A stretch of DNA of 64,000 bases, taken from the NCBI RefSeq assembly GCF_013085465.1, contig NZ_CP049838.1:3596001-3660000 (forward strand), written 5' to 3'. The stretch comes from Streptomyces asoensis (GTDB lineage: Bacteria; Actinomycetota; Actinomycetes; Streptomycetales; Streptomycetaceae). Shown here piece by piece: positions 52,645 to 62,024 of this stretch. Numbering within the stretch: position 1 is the stretch's first letter; each line of letters opens with the position of its first letter. Below the pieces are notes generated by a model. That model searched no databases. It saw nothing but the letters and a program-made list of their open reading frames with translations, and was not told the origin of the DNA. Position numbers and translations under genes: made by a program.

Positions 52645-53409
52645 CTACGCGGGCGCCTTCGCGGCGGCAGCGGGTTCGGCCGTTGTGGGGGCCTGAGCTG
52701 CCTCGCGGTCGGGCGCGAGCGGGTCGGTCACCGTGCCGGTCTCTTCATCGAGCAGCCCCTGCGCCAGCCTGGTCACCGCAGCGGGGACCGGCGGCGCCAG
52801 GTCGGCCACGGCGCGAAGACCGGACAGGACGTCGTCGGGTCGTACGGCAGGCGTCACGTGCCGAACAACCAGCCGCAGTATCGCACAGGGCTGGTCCGTC
52901 GGCCTATCAGCAGGTTCACTGTGCGTCTCAAGTTGTACGACAGCGGCGCGGGCGTCGAAGGTTCGGACGCCGTTCTTGGCCATGCGCTGTACCTCGACGG
53001 CGTCGGCCTTGTTGAAGGCCTCCACCGCGCGATCGGCGTCGGCCGGGTCCACCCCGTCCAGCCGCAGCTCCCACACGGAGGCCGTCAGCCGGTCGGCGAG
53101 CCCCGAGGTCCGGGCCTCGACCGCGTCGACGACATCGAGCCCGGTGGGCAGCGACTCGTCGAGGAGGATTCTCAGCTTCTCCGGGTCACGCGCCGCGGTG
53201 AGCGCGATCTCCAGATACTCCGCCTCACTGCCCGTGCCGGTGGGTGCGGCATTGGCGTACGACACCTTCGGATGCGGCGTGAACCCCGCCGAGTACGCCA
53301 TCGGCACCTCGGCACGGCGCAACGCACGCTCGAAGGCGCGCTGGAAGTCACGGTGGCTGGTGAACCGGAGGCGGCCGCGCTTGGTGTAGCGCAGTCGGAT
53401 GCGCTGCAC
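52645..53409 (-). CDS. TIGR03936 family radical SAM-associated protein (DUF2344)
   Basis: 254 residues from the GTG at 53409 with the family signature IRLRYTKRGRLRFTSHRDFQRAFERALRRA and FTPHPKVSYANAAPTG. In many actinobacteria and clostridia this protein pairs with, or is fused to, the TIGR03960 radical SAM protein, which is also encoded nearby (57173-59125). Its reaction is not known. The GTG has no good ribosome binding site, and the conserved upstream residues KRQPEGPPPAPA are in frame back to a CTG at 53451 that has AAGGA upstream, so the true protein may start there. The C-terminal 50 residues are Ala/Pro-rich and probably disordered. Confidence 0.93.
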   Translation of the reverse strand: MQRIRLRYTKRGRLRFTSHRDFQRAFERALRRAEVPMAYSAGFTPHPKVSYANAAPTGTGSEAEYLEIALTAARDPEKLRILLDESLPTGLDVVDAVEARTSGLADRLTASVWELRLDGVDPADADRAVEAFNKADAVEVQRMAKNGVRTFDARAAVVQLETHSEPADRPTDQPCAILRLVVRHVTPAVRPDDVLSGLRAVADLAPPVPAAVTRLAQGLLDEETGTVTDPLAPDREAAQAPTTAEPAAAAKAPA

Positions 53410-53457
53410 CGCGGGTGCGGGCGGCGGGCCTTCGGGCTGTCGCTTGCCCAGTGTCGT

Positions 53458-54588
53458 TCAGTCCTTCGTGAGAGCGGTCGTACTACTACCAAGAGTACGT
53501 GTCTCGGCTCCGGATGGTTCCCGCCGGCCGACCGCCTCCCGCTCCCGCGACTCCCCGAAAAGCATCCGGCGCACGTCCGCGCGGGCCTGCCGGGCCGTCT
53601 CCCGGGCGGCGGCCAGGGTCTGCCGGGTGGCCCGGCCGACGCTGCGCGCGGCACGGGCGGCGGGGCGCAGCACGGCATCCCGGACGGCATGCCCGACCGG
53701 TGTGAGGACGGTCCGGTACGCCCAGCGCACGGGCTCCACGAAGATCCACCGGAAGAGGGTCCCGAGGAACCGTCCGACGGCCCGCGAGATCCGTCCGGCG
53801 ATCCGCCAGGCGAGCCCGAGGGCGTCCCCCACCTCACGCGCGACGACCGCCAGGAAGCGGCCGACGGGCGCGAGCACCCAGCGCCACAGGGAGAGCGCGG
53901 GCAGCACGACCAGGATCCGGGCGGTCCAGTACAGGACCAGGCCGATCCCGGTGACGAGCAGCGCCAGGAGCCGCCACACCCCTCGTGCGCACCAGGCGAT
54001 CGCCCGCCCGACCGGCGCGAGGATCCACCGGTGGACCCAGCCGGCCGGAACGACGAGGAGATGGCGCACCAGCCACGCCACGGCGGTGTACGCGCCGACG
54101 CCGACGGCGGCGAGAAGAGCCCCGATCCCCTTCAGCAGCCACCGGCCCGCATGCCCGACCGGCGTCAGCACGCGCGCGTACACCCACGCCAGCCCGGCCC
54201 CGATCCCGCGCGCCAGCCACGCGATGCCGTGCCCGACCGGAGTCAGGAGGTACCGGTAGGACCACACCGCCGGCACCACGAGCAGCACCTGTACGAGCCA
54301 CCCGAGTGCCCGGCCCACCGGGACGACGACGTACCGCCACAGTCCGATCAACGGCCGGACGAACAGCGCCTTCCCGAGCCACAGCAGGGCCCGCCCCAGC
54401 GGCCGGAGCACCGTGTCCCGGAGGAGCCGCCCCACGACGACGAGCGCGTCCCACACCATCCGCACGGGCACGACCAGCACGAGCACGACGATCCGCACGG
54501 GCAGCCGGATCGCCACGACGAGGCACCCCTCGGGTTCCCGCACGGGCGGCTGCGCGGGCGGTCCGGCGGGCGGTTTCTCCAGGTCCAT
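53458..54588 (-). CDS. Repeat-rich hydrophobic membrane protein, unknown function
   Basis: 376 residues from the ATG at 54588. Seven near-regular units each begin with a PVG/PLG turn followed by a hydrophobic helix and an aromatic-arginine end: LRPLGRALLWLGK, VPVGRALGWLVQ, TPVGHGIAWLAR, TPVGHAGRWLLK, APVGRAIAWCAR, APVGRFLAVVAR, TPVGHAVRDAVL. The helices are amphipathic to hydrophobic and rich in Trp, so the protein lies in or on the membrane. The C-terminal 80 residues are Arg/Ala-rich and probably cytosolic. No family recognised. The stop is seven bases before a possible CTG start of TIGR03936, suggesting co-transcription. The start is not certain because no strong ribosome binding site precedes it. 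Confidence 0.75.
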   Translation of the reverse strand: MDLEKPPAGPPAQPPVREPEGCLVVAIRLPVRIVVLVLVVPVRMVWDALVVVGRLLRDTVLRPLGRALLWLGKALFVRPLIGLWRYVVVPVGRALGWLVQVLLVVPAVWSYRYLLTPVGHGIAWLARGIGAGLAWVYARVLTPVGHAGRWLLKGIGALLAAVGVGAYTAVAWLVRHLLVVPAGWVHRWILAPVGRAIAWCARGVWRLLALLVTGIGLVLYWTARILVVLPALSLWRWVLAPVGRFLAVVAREVGDALGLAWRIAGRISRAVGRFLGTLFRWIFVEPVRWAYRTVLTPVGHAVRDAVLRPAARAARSVGRATRQTLAAARETARQARADVRRMLFGESREREAVGRREPSGAETRTLGSSTTALTKD

Positions 54589-54649
54589 AACGACGTAGAC
54601 GCTACAGCCGCCCCGGTGGATGCGCTGCTGAGGGTGTGTCAGGGGCGGG

Positions 54650-55846
54650 CTACTTCTTCCGGGGTCGCGCCGCCTTCCCCGCCCGGGACGCCTTCGGACG
54701 GCGTTCCGGGCCGGCCGGCCGGGGGACGGCCTGGACGTGCGGTGCGGAGAACTCGCGGTTGGTCTCCGTCTGACGGCGGACGGCATCGGGCAGGTCCGGC
54801 ATCGCCAGCAGCGTGTCGCACGCCCGGACGGCGGCCGGGTGGTCGCCGACCCAGTAGGCGCAGATGGAGAACTCGAAGAGCAGACCCCACCGGTACACCC
54901 AGGACTTGGTGAAGAGCAGGTCGTCGGGCTCACCCCTGCCGACGACCGCGCAGAGCAGGGCGTACGCGGTGTGGTAACGGCTCTGGAGGCGCAGTCGCGA
55001 GGCCAGTTCGTAGACGGCTTCGAGACGGGCCGGGCGGGACTCCCAGGCGCGGGAGAACGCGTTCATGGCACCGGGCCAGTCGTCCGCCTTCTCCGCCCGC
55101 AGGATCCCGGCCTCCAGGAGCGAGCAGTAGACCTCCTCGCCCCAGCCGCCCAGCTCGGCACGCCGCTCGTACAGTGCGATCGCCTCGTCCACATGGCCCA
55201 GGTCGCGTTCGGTGTTGGCGAGGTAGAAGACCGTGCGCGCGTTGGTGGGGTCGCGCTCCAACTCGCCCCGCAGCAGGCGCGCGTCGCGCTCGAACTTGTC
55301 GCTGCGACAGCCGCCGTCCGCGTGGTCCTCGATGACGAGCGCGTCCAGGTTCTCCTGCCGGTCGGGGCCGTCGGTGCACGGGTACTCGTGGGTGACGCCT
55401 TCGTAGCGCCAGGCCCGGTCGCCCCGCATGAGGTGCTTGAAGCGGTGCTGGGTGCCCGGGGTGTCGTAACGCAGCATGTACGAGCCCGCCGTCAGCCGGG
55501 GCAGCGGGGCGTCCTGGCGCATGACGTGGTCGGCGTCGAGAGTGAGCAGGTAGTCGGCCTTGCCGCGGGCGTGCTGGATGTTCTGCGTCCGGTTGTGCCC
55601 GAAGTCGACCCAGGGCTCCTCGTGGAGCTCGCCCGGGATGCCGTCGAGCACCTTGCGGATCAGATCCTGTGTGCCGTCCGTCGAGCCGGTGTCGGAGATC
55701 ACCCAGTAGTCGATGAGGGGCCGTACGGACTCCAGGCAGCGCTCGATCACGCGCGACTCGTCCTTGACGATCATGCACAGGCACAGGGTCTGATGTGTCA
55801 CGGGCGTCAAGGTGACACAGGTCCACTCCCCGGCCGTCCGCTCCAC
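54650..55846 (-). CDS. Family 2 glycosyltransferase with TPR-like C-terminus
   Basis: 398 residues. GT-A motifs CMIVKDESRVIERCLESV, SDTGSTDGTQD and LDADHVM appear in the first 130 residues; HEYPCTDG follows. This is the SunS-like subgroup annotated as glycosyltransferase/TPR protein. The second half has helical repeats (ARTVFYLANTERDLGHVDEAIALYERR) that resemble TPRs, and the tail is Lys/Arg-rich. Such enzymes glycosylate proteins or peptides in some bacteria, but no substrate can be named; the collagen-like protein transcribed divergently is a candidate worth testing. Start uncertain: the GTG at 55846 has a weak ribosome binding site, and TTG or GTG codons 12-15 residues later are possible. 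Confidence 0.85.
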   Translation of the reverse strand: MERTAGEWTCVTLTPVTHQTLCLCMIVKDESRVIERCLESVRPLIDYWVISDTGSTDGTQDLIRKVLDGIPGELHEEPWVDFGHNRTQNIQHARGKADYLLTLDADHVMRQDAPLPRLTAGSYMLRYDTPGTQHRFKHLMRGDRAWRYEGVTHEYPCTDGPDRQENLDALVIEDHADGGCRSDKFERDARLLRGELERDPTNARTVFYLANTERDLGHVDEAIALYERRAELGGWGEEVYCSLLEAGILRAEKADDWPGAMNAFSRAWESRPARLEAVYELASRLRLQSRYHTAYALLCAVVGRGEPDDLLFTKSWVYRWGLLFEFSICAYWVGDHPAAVRACDTLLAMPDLPDAVRRQTETNREFSAPHVQAVPRPAGPERRPKASRAGKAARPRKK

Positions 55847-55999
55847 GCGAGGAGTACCCCATCAGTACGCATCAATTAGTCCGATACGTCGATAAAAAAT
55901 ATCTTTTGGACCTCATGCCTCGCGTGAACCCGTTCGCTCGGGTCAAGCTCGCCCTCAGGTTCGGGGAGTGCCCGGACCGGTCGAGGCTAGGAGCACTTG
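55847..55999. promoter_or_regulatory. AT-rich divergent region, GT2 versus collagen-like gene
   Basis: A markedly AT-rich stretch for this genome (gataaaaaatatctttt, near 55891-55907) separates two divergent genes. It probably holds both promoters; exact -35/-10 boxes could not be fixed. Confidence 0.4.
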
Positions 56000-57079
56000 A
56001 TGCGACCAGAGTTCGGACCGTATTCCCTCCTTGGGCCGGTGGCCCGCCACAGATGCAAGCAGGCCGGCATGGTGGCCTCGCTCGCCGTGATCCTGTCGGC
56101 CGGCGTGATCAGCCCGGCCGCGGCGGCGGCCCGCAGCATCACCGACCGAGTACAGGCGGAGCTCCCCTCCGCCGGCGACAAGTGCAGGCCGGGGCACCAC
56201 AAGCCGGAGCACCACAACCCGAGGGCGATCGAGGCCGGCGGCAAGGACAAGTGCAAGGGCCCGACGGGTCCCACCGGCCCCAAGGGTCCTAAGGGTCCCA
56301 AGGGCGACAAGGGATCCACCGGCGCCACCGGCGCGACCGGCCCGACAGGACCGACGGGCTCCACCGGCGCCACCGGCTCGACGGGCACCCAGGGTCAGCA
56401 GGGCGTGACGGGCCCGACCGGACCCACCGGCCCCACCGGAGGCACGGGCGCCACCGGCACCACCGGCACGGCAGGCGTCGACGGCGTGACAGGCCCCACC
56501 GGACCCACCGGCCCCACGGGAGGCACCGGCGCCACAGGCACCACGGGCACGGCAGGCACCGACGGCGTACCCGGCCCCACCGGACCCACGGGAGCCACCG
56601 GCACGGCAGGCGTCGACGGCGTGACAGGCCCCACGGGTGCCACCGGCTCGACCGGCGCGACCGGACCCTGTTCCGACATCGACGCCTCGCAGGACGCCAA
56701 CGGCTTCGAGCTGAGGGTCGCACTGACCGGCGGAGTGACGTACGCGGGCATCCACGACCTCCGCGGCGTCACGCCCCGCCCGTTCCTGTGGACGGACCTC
56801 AGCACCCACCCGAACTACCCCGCGGGCGGCCTGGACCCCGACGGACGTGACGTGGGCTTCGTCTGCGGAGCCGCCGTCAACGGGCACAACGCCAACGCCG
56901 GGAACCCCGTCAAGTTCGACGTCATGACCACCACCGGCCAGGTCTGGGAGACCACCTGCGTCGCGGTCGGTACGACCAACCCGGCCAGTCTGAACTGCAA
57001 CGACGCCAACGGTCTGCCCAACCCCTGGACCAAGGTGACCCTCCAGCCGCTGGTGGGCGCCGTCAACGGCGGCTCGTGA
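56000..57079 (+). CDS. Exported collagen-like protein
   Basis: 359 residues. A signal peptide ([21 protein letters not shown]) is preceded by about 23 residues, followed by a His/Lys/Pro segment ([14 protein letters not shown]) and then about 135 residues of uninterrupted Gly-X-Y repeats ([19 protein letters not shown]...). X-Y is mostly Pro-Thr, Ala-Thr or Ser-Thr and includes a KGDKG stabilising motif. A globular C-terminal domain of about 145 residues with four cysteines (GPCSD, FVCGA, TTCVA, LNCND) follows, reminiscent of trimerising or receptor-binding heads. The protein is expected to form an extracellular triple-helical trimer. AGGAG lies six bases before the ATG at 56000. No LPXTG anchor is seen. 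Function unknown. Confidence 0.88.
   Translation: MRPEFGPYSLLGPVARHRCKQAGMVASLAVILSAGVISPAAAAARSITDRVQAELPSAGDKCRPGHHKPEHHNPRAIEAGGKDKCKGPTGPTGPKGPKGPKGDKGSTGATGATGPTGPTGSTGATGSTGTQGQQGVTGPTGPTGPTGGTGATGTTGTAGVDGVTGPTGPTGPTGGTGATGTTGTAGTDGVPGPTGPTGATGTAGVDGVTGPTGATGSTGATGPCSDIDASQDANGFELRVALTGGVTYAGIHDLRGVTPRPFLWTDLSTHPNYPAGGLDPDGRDVGFVCGAAVNGHNANAGNPVKFDVMTTTGQVWETTCVAVGTTNPASLNCNDANGLPNPWTKVTLQPLVGAVNGGS
56257..56667 (+). repeat. Gly-X-Thr codon repeat of the collagen-like domain
   Basis: Nine-base periodic DNA encoding Gly-X-Y triplets. Two longer internal copies, each reading [19 protein letters not shown] and continuing with TTGTAG, occur in tandem at about 56403-56480 and 56484-56560, indicating repeat duplication. 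Such tracts vary in copy number between strains. Confidence 0.85.
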
Positions 57080-57104
57080 CGGACGCGGCACCACGCTAGA
57101 AGCG

Positions 57105-57138
57105 ATGCCCGGAGGTCCGCCGACTGACCTCCGGGCAT
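57105..57138. terminator. Bidirectional terminator
   Basis: A 13-bp perfect stem (atgcccggaggtc with gacctccgggcat) and an 8-base loop between the convergent collagen-like and TIGR03960 genes. Confidence 0.8.
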
Positions 57139-57172
57139 GGGTCGCGATACCCCGCAGGGCCGCCGCGAATCC

Positions 57173-59125
57173 TCAGTGGCTGTGCGCCGCGCTCCCGGCC
57201 GGCTGCTTCACCGTCAACGGCAGCAGCTTCTTCCCGGTCGGACCGATCTGGATGTGGGTGTCCATCGCCGGGCACACCCCGCAGTCGAAGCAAGGCGTCC
57301 AGCGGCAGTCCTCGACCTCCGTCTCGTCGAGGGCGTCCTGCCAGTCCTCCCAGAGCCAGTCCTTGTCGAGGCCCGAGTCCAGGTGGTCCCAGGGCAGGAC
57401 CTCCTCGTAGGACTTCTCACGTGTCGTGTACCAGTCGACGTCCACGCCGAAGGCGGGCAGCGTCTTGTCCGCGCAGGCCATCCAGCGGTCGTAGGAGAAG
57501 TGCTCGCGCCAGCCGTCGAAGCGGCCGCCGTCCTCGTAGACGGCCCGGATGACGGCGCCGATACGACGGTCGCCGCGCGAGAGGAGACCCTCGACGATGC
57601 CCGGCTTGCCGTCGTGGTAGCGGAAGCCGATCGAGCGGCCGTACTTCTTGTCGCCGCGGATCTTGTCCCGAAGCTTCTCCAGTCGCGCGTCGGTCTCCTC
57701 GGCGGAGAGCTGCGGCGCCCACTGGAACGGGGTGTGCGGCTTGGGCACGAACCCGCCGATCGACACCGTGCAGCGGATGTCGTTCTGGCCGGAGACCTTG
57801 CGGCCCTCGGCGATCACCTTCATCGCCATGTCCGCGATCTGGAGGACGTCCTCGTCCGTCTCCGTCGGCAGACCGCACATGAAGTACAGCTTCACCTGGC
57901 GCCAGCCGTTGCCGTACGCGGTGGAGACCGTCCGGATCAGGTCCTCTTCGGAGACCATCTTGTTGATGACCTTGCGCATGCGCTCCGAGCCGCCCTCGGG
58001 GGCGAAGGTCAGGCCGGACCGGCGGCCGTTGCGGGTCAGCTCGTTCGCCAGGTCCACGTTGAAGGCGTCCACGCGGGTGGAGGGGAGGGACAGACCGATC
58101 TTGTCCTCCGTGTAGCGGTCCGCGAGGCCCTTCGCGACCTCGCCGATCTCGCTGTGGTCGGCGCTCGACAGCGAGAGCAGGCCGACCTCCTCGAAGCCGG
58201 TCGCCTTCAGGCCCTTCTCGACCATGTCGCCGATGCCGGTGATCGACCGCTCGCGCACCGGGCGCGTGATCATGCCGGCCTGGCAGAAACGGCAGCCGCG
58301 GGTGCAGCCGCGGAAGATCTCCACCGACATGCGCTCGTGCACCGTCTCGGCGAGCGGGACCAGCGGCTGCTTGGGGTAGGGCCACTCGTCCAGGTCCATG
58401 ACCGTGTGCTTCGACACGCGCCACGGAACGCCCGACTTGTTCGGCACCACCCGGGCGATCCGGCCGTCCGGCAGGTACTCCACGTCGTAGAACCGCGGGA
58501 TGTACACCGCGCCCGTCTTCGCGAGACGGAAGAGGACCTCCTCGCGGCCGCCCGGCCGGCCCTCCGCCTTCCACTCGCGGATGATCTTCGTCATGTCCAG
58601 CACGGCCTGCTCGCCGTCGCCGATGACCGCCGCGTCGATGAAGTCGGCGATCGGCTCGGGGTTGAAGGCCGCATGGCCGCCCGCCAGCACGATCGGGTCG
58701 TCGAGACCGCGGTCCTTGGACTCCAGCGGGATACCCGCGAGGTCCAGCGCCGTGAGCATGTTCGTGTAGCCCAGCTCCGTGGAGAAGGACAGCCCGAACA
58801 CGTCGAAGGCCTTCACCGGACGGTGGGCGTCCACGGTGAACTGCGGGACCGCGTGCTCCCGCATCAGCGCCTCCAGGTCCGGCCACACGCTGTACGTGCG
58901 CTCGGCCAGGACCCCCTCCTGCTCGTTCAGCACCTCGTAGAGGATCATGACGCCCTGGTTGGGCAGTCCGACCTCGTACGCGTCCGGGTACATGAGCGCC
59001 CAGCGGACGTCGCAGGACTCCCAGGGCTTGACGGTGGAGTTGAGCTCGCCGCCCACGTACTGGATCGGCTTCTGCACATGCGGGAGCAAGGCTTCTAGCT
59101 GCGGGAAGACCGACTCGACAGACAT
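57173..59125 (-). CDS. TIGR03960 family B12-binding radical SAM protein
   Basis: 650 residues. The N-terminal third resembles a cobalamin-binding domain (YPDAYEVGLPNQG, VFGLSFSTELGYTNML, LAGGHAAFNPEPIADF). The radical SAM core has the cluster motif CTRGCRFCQ (CxxxCxxC) and GLTFAPEGGSERMR. A cysteine set near the end (CRWTPCFDCGVCPAMD) may bind a further Fe-S cluster. The reaction is unknown, but the family is consistently linked to TIGR03936, as here. GAAGG precedes the ATG at 59125. Length and motifs are normal. Confidence 0.95.
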   Translation of the reverse strand: MSVESVFPQLEALLPHVQKPIQYVGGELNSTVKPWESCDVRWALMYPDAYEVGLPNQGVMILYEVLNEQEGVLAERTYSVWPDLEALMREHAVPQFTVDAHRPVKAFDVFGLSFSTELGYTNMLTALDLAGIPLESKDRGLDDPIVLAGGHAAFNPEPIADFIDAAVIGDGEQAVLDMTKIIREWKAEGRPGGREEVLFRLAKTGAVYIPRFYDVEYLPDGRIARVVPNKSGVPWRVSKHTVMDLDEWPYPKQPLVPLAETVHERMSVEIFRGCTRGCRFCQAGMITRPVRERSITGIGDMVEKGLKATGFEEVGLLSLSSADHSEIGEVAKGLADRYTEDKIGLSLPSTRVDAFNVDLANELTRNGRRSGLTFAPEGGSERMRKVINKMVSEEDLIRTVSTAYGNGWRQVKLYFMCGLPTETDEDVLQIADMAMKVIAEGRKVSGQNDIRCTVSIGGFVPKPHTPFQWAPQLSAEETDARLEKLRDKIRGDKKYGRSIGFRYHDGKPGIVEGLLSRGDRRIGAVIRAVYEDGGRFDGWREHFSYDRWMACADKTLPAFGVDVDWYTTREKSYEEVLPWDHLDSGLDKDWLWEDWQDALDETEVEDCRWTPCFDCGVCPAMDTHIQIGPTGKKLLPLTVKQPAGSAAHSH

Positions 59126-59216
59126 CGCGGCGTTACCTTCGTGAGCTGGCGGGGACAGGGGTGACCATCAAGCGTAACCCGCTCGGAGGACTCCCCCGTC
59201 CGCGAAGCTCCCGGCG

Positions 59217-60722
59217 CTAAACCTCCATCGAACCGCTGGTCTTCTTCCACTCCGCCGGCAGGGCCTCCTCCACCCGCTCCGCGCGCCGCTCCTCACGGGC
59301 GTACAGCACGCCGTACGTGAAGGCGCTCTCCCCCGCCGCGTGCGCCACGGCGGACAGCTCCCGCAGGGTGATGCGGGCCATGACGCTGTCCTGATGGTCG
59401 CCGAGCAGGCTCTGGAGCGACTTCATGGACTTGACGAGGGTCTTGGCCGTGCCGCCGAGGGCCGGGCCGGCCGTCTCGGCCGCGTACCGCGTCCGCTTGG
59501 CCTTCTTGCGGGCCTCGTGCAGCGCGAGGTCGCGGTCGGTGCCCGGCGGCTGCTCCATGGCCTCCTCGACCAGCGCGGACACCTTCCCGAAGTCCTTGCG
59601 TACGGCCTTGGCGAGCACCTTGTCCGGCTTCCTGCCGGCCGCCTCGAGCGTCGGCGGGTCGGTGACCACGGCGTCCAGGCTGTCGAGGAGCGCCAGATAG
59701 CGCTGCGAGTCGAGCACGCCGAGCAGCCTGCGGCGGGACCCGTGCTCCCCGGCCTTGGCCCAGGCGCGCAGCCGGTCGTGGATCGGGCCGGAGACCAGGG
59801 TGGAGGGAAGTCCGTCGAGGGCCGCGTCCAGCCGTTCGGCCAGCACCTCGTGGTCGCGGCCCACACCCAGCTCCCCGGCCAGCCATTTCAGTTCGGCGCC
59901 GATCGGGTCGGTGACCTCGCGGTCGAGGACCCTGCGGAAGGAGCGGAACGTGCTGCGCAGTCGGCGGGTGGCGACCCGCATGTCGTGGATCGACTCCTCG
60001 GCGTCCCGGCGCACGGCCGGGTCCAGCTCGACGATCGCGTCCCGCTGGGCACGGATGTACGCCAGGACGTGGTCACCGGCGGTGACGGGCTCGACGGGGC
60101 CCTTGTCCTTCGGCCGCGGGTGCCCGCCCTTCGTCTCCGCCAGCGCCCGCGCCAGCTTCGACGCCGACTTCGACGGCCGTACGCCCGCCTTGCGCAACCG
60201 CTTCTCCACCTTGTCGAGCAGGACCGGATCGCCCCCGTCGGCGAGCTCCACCTCGATCTCGGTCCACTGGGCCCTGCCCTCGCCGCCGAACTTCCGGTCC
60301 GCGCGTACGGCGTCCACGCTCGCCTCGGCGAGCAGCCGGCCCCGGGCGTCGACGAGTTCACGGATGTCCCGGCTGGAGCGCAGCCGCACCACGGGCACGA
60401 GCTGTCCCTCACGGACGCGGGAGCGGACCAGCCCGGCGAGCTCGTCGGGTACGGCGTCGGAGAGCGGGGCCCGGATCTCGTCCCGGACACCGGGTCCCAC
60501 CGGCAGTTTCAGGTGCCAGCCGGCGTCGGAGCCCCCGGTGCGGCGACGCAGGGTGATCGAGGCCGAGGCCAGGCGCAGGTCGGAGGTGTCGTAGTAGGTC
60601 GCGTCCAGCTCGGTGACGCCCTTGTCGAGGACGGACGCGACCCCGGCGACACCGGTCAGGTCGGGCAGCCCGCTCTCATCGGATTCGTACTTGCGCTCGA
60701 TCTCGCGTTTCGTCTCCGTCAT
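59217..60722 (-). CDS. CYTH and CHAD domain-containing protein
   Basis: 501 residues. The N-terminal CYTH domain (REIERKYE, then ATYYDTSDLRLASASITLRRR) has the ExExK signature and inward-facing basic residues of the triphosphate tunnel metalloenzyme fold. The C-terminal CHAD domain (EESIHDMRVATRRLRSTFRSFRRVL, about 235-490) carries the conserved histidines and arginines that bind inorganic polyphosphate. Such fusions are thought to act on or at polyphosphate granules. It lies between rodA and TIGR03960 with its own 100-base leader. Confidence 0.95.
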   Translation of the reverse strand: MTETKREIERKYESDESGLPDLTGVAGVASVLDKGVTELDATYYDTSDLRLASASITLRRRTGGSDAGWHLKLPVGPGVRDEIRAPLSDAVPDELAGLVRSRVREGQLVPVVRLRSSRDIRELVDARGRLLAEASVDAVRADRKFGGEGRAQWTEIEVELADGGDPVLLDKVEKRLRKAGVRPSKSASKLARALAETKGGHPRPKDKGPVEPVTAGDHVLAYIRAQRDAIVELDPAVRRDAEESIHDMRVATRRLRSTFRSFRRVLDREVTDPIGAELKWLAGELGVGRDHEVLAERLDAALDGLPSTLVSGPIHDRLRAWAKAGEHGSRRRLLGVLDSQRYLALLDSLDAVVTDPPTLEAAGRKPDKVLAKAVRKDFGKVSALVEEAMEQPPGTDRDLALHEARKKAKRTRYAAETAGPALGGTAKTLVKSMKSLQSLLGDHQDSVMARITLRELSAVAHAAGESAFTYGVLYAREERRAERVEEALPAEWKKTSGSMEV

Positions 60723-60824
60723 AAATCGAACCTAGTCGGAGTCGGGCCGGAACGGCAGTGTGCGCAGACCCGAATCACGACCCCACCAGGGGAAAACAGA
60801 AGGTCTGGCGCTTTCTCGTGCCTC

Positions 60825-62024
60825 TTACGCCGACATGGGCCGCTGCACCCGGATGGACTGGAGCAGCCCCACCGCCACCCAGACCGCGAACATCGACGTG
60901 CCGCCGTAGGAGACGAACGGCAGCGGCAGACCCGTCACCGGCATGATCCCCAGGGTCATCCCGATGTTCTCGAAGGACTGGAAGGCGAACCAGGCCACGA
61001 TGCCCGCGGCGACGATCGTGCCGTACAGCTCCGTCGTCTCGCGAGCTATGCGGCTGGCGCGCCAGAGGACCACACCGAGCAGGACGATGATCAGGCCCGC
61101 GCCCATGAAGCCCAGTTCCTCGCCCGCGACGGTGAACACGAAGTCCGTCTGCTGTTCCGGGACGAACTGGCCCGTCGTCTGTGAGCCGTGGAACAGCCCG
61201 GCGCCGGTGAGGCCGCCGGAGCCGATCGCGATCCGCGCCTGGTTGGTGTTGTAGCCCACGCCCGCGGGATCGAGGCTGGGGTTGGCGAAGGCGGCGAAGC
61301 GGGCGATCTGGTACTCGTCCAGGATGTGCAGCTGCCAGACGGCGATCGCGCCGGCCGCGCCGGCGCCGAGCAGTCCGAAGACCCAGCGGTTGGAGGCGCC
61401 GGAGGCCAGCAGCACGCCCAGCACGATCATCACCATGACCATGACCGACCCGAGGTCGGGCATCAGCATCACGATCAGCATGGGGACGGCCGCGAGCCCG
61501 AGGGACTGGAGCACCGTGCGGTGGTCGGGGTAGAGCTTGTCGCCGGCGTCGACCCGGGCCGCGAGCAGCATCGCCATGCCCAGGATGATCGTGATCTTCA
61601 CGAACTCCGAGGGCTGGAGCGAGAAGCCGCCGCCGACCACGATCCAGGAGTGCGCGCCGTTGACCGTCGAGCCCAGCGGCGTCAGCACCGCCAGGATCCC
61701 CATGAGCGACAGGCCGTAGAGGACCGGTACCGCGTTGCGCAGGGTGCGGTGGCCGAGCCAGATGGTGCCGATCATCAGGCAGATCCCGATGCCGGTGTTC
61801 ATCAGGTGCCGGACGAGGAAGTAGTACGGGTCGCCCTGGTTGATCTCGGTGCGGTTGCGCGTCGCCGAGTAGACCAGGAGCGAGCCGATCAGCGACAGGG
61901 CGATCGCCGACATCAGTATCGGCCAGTCCAGCCGCCGGGCCATCGAGTCACGGGCGAAGACCCGGGTCCAGCCGGCCCGCTCGGGCCCGTATCCGGAGAC
62001 GGAGAATCCGTTCGCGCCGGTCAT
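60825..62024 (-). CDS. rodA: RodA-family peptidoglycan polymerase (SEDS)
   Basis: 399 residues with about ten membrane segments and the SEDS signatures GAHSWIVVGGGFSLQPSEFVKI, EELGFMGAG and FENIGMTLGIMPVTGLPLPFVSYGG. SEDS proteins polymerise glycan strands from lipid II and need a class B penicillin-binding protein partner, here the product of the overlapping mrdA gene. The ATG at 62024 overlaps the mrdA stop as ATGA and has GGAGG at proper spacing; a GTG six bases upstream is too close to that site. Streptomyces rodA works in spore wall and hyphal growth. Confidence 0.96.
   Translation of the reverse strand: MTGANGFSVSGYGPERAGWTRVFARDSMARRLDWPILMSAIALSLIGSLLVYSATRNRTEINQGDPYYFLVRHLMNTGIGICLMIGTIWLGHRTLRNAVPVLYGLSLMGILAVLTPLGSTVNGAHSWIVVGGGFSLQPSEFVKITIILGMAMLLAARVDAGDKLYPDHRTVLQSLGLAAVPMLIVMLMPDLGSVMVMVMIVLGVLLASGASNRWVFGLLGAGAAGAIAVWQLHILDEYQIARFAAFANPSLDPAGVGYNTNQARIAIGSGGLTGAGLFHGSQTTGQFVPEQQTDFVFTVAGEELGFMGAGLIIVLLGVVLWRASRIARETTELYGTIVAAGIVAWFAFQSFENIGMTLGIMPVTGLPLPFVSYGGTSMFAVWVAVGLLQSIRVQRPMSA

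Noticed and set aside
56257..56667. CRISPR-like or minisatellite repeats
   Set aside because: The nine-base periodicity is in frame and encodes Gly-X-Y triplets of a collagen-like protein; there are no unique spacers between constant repeats.
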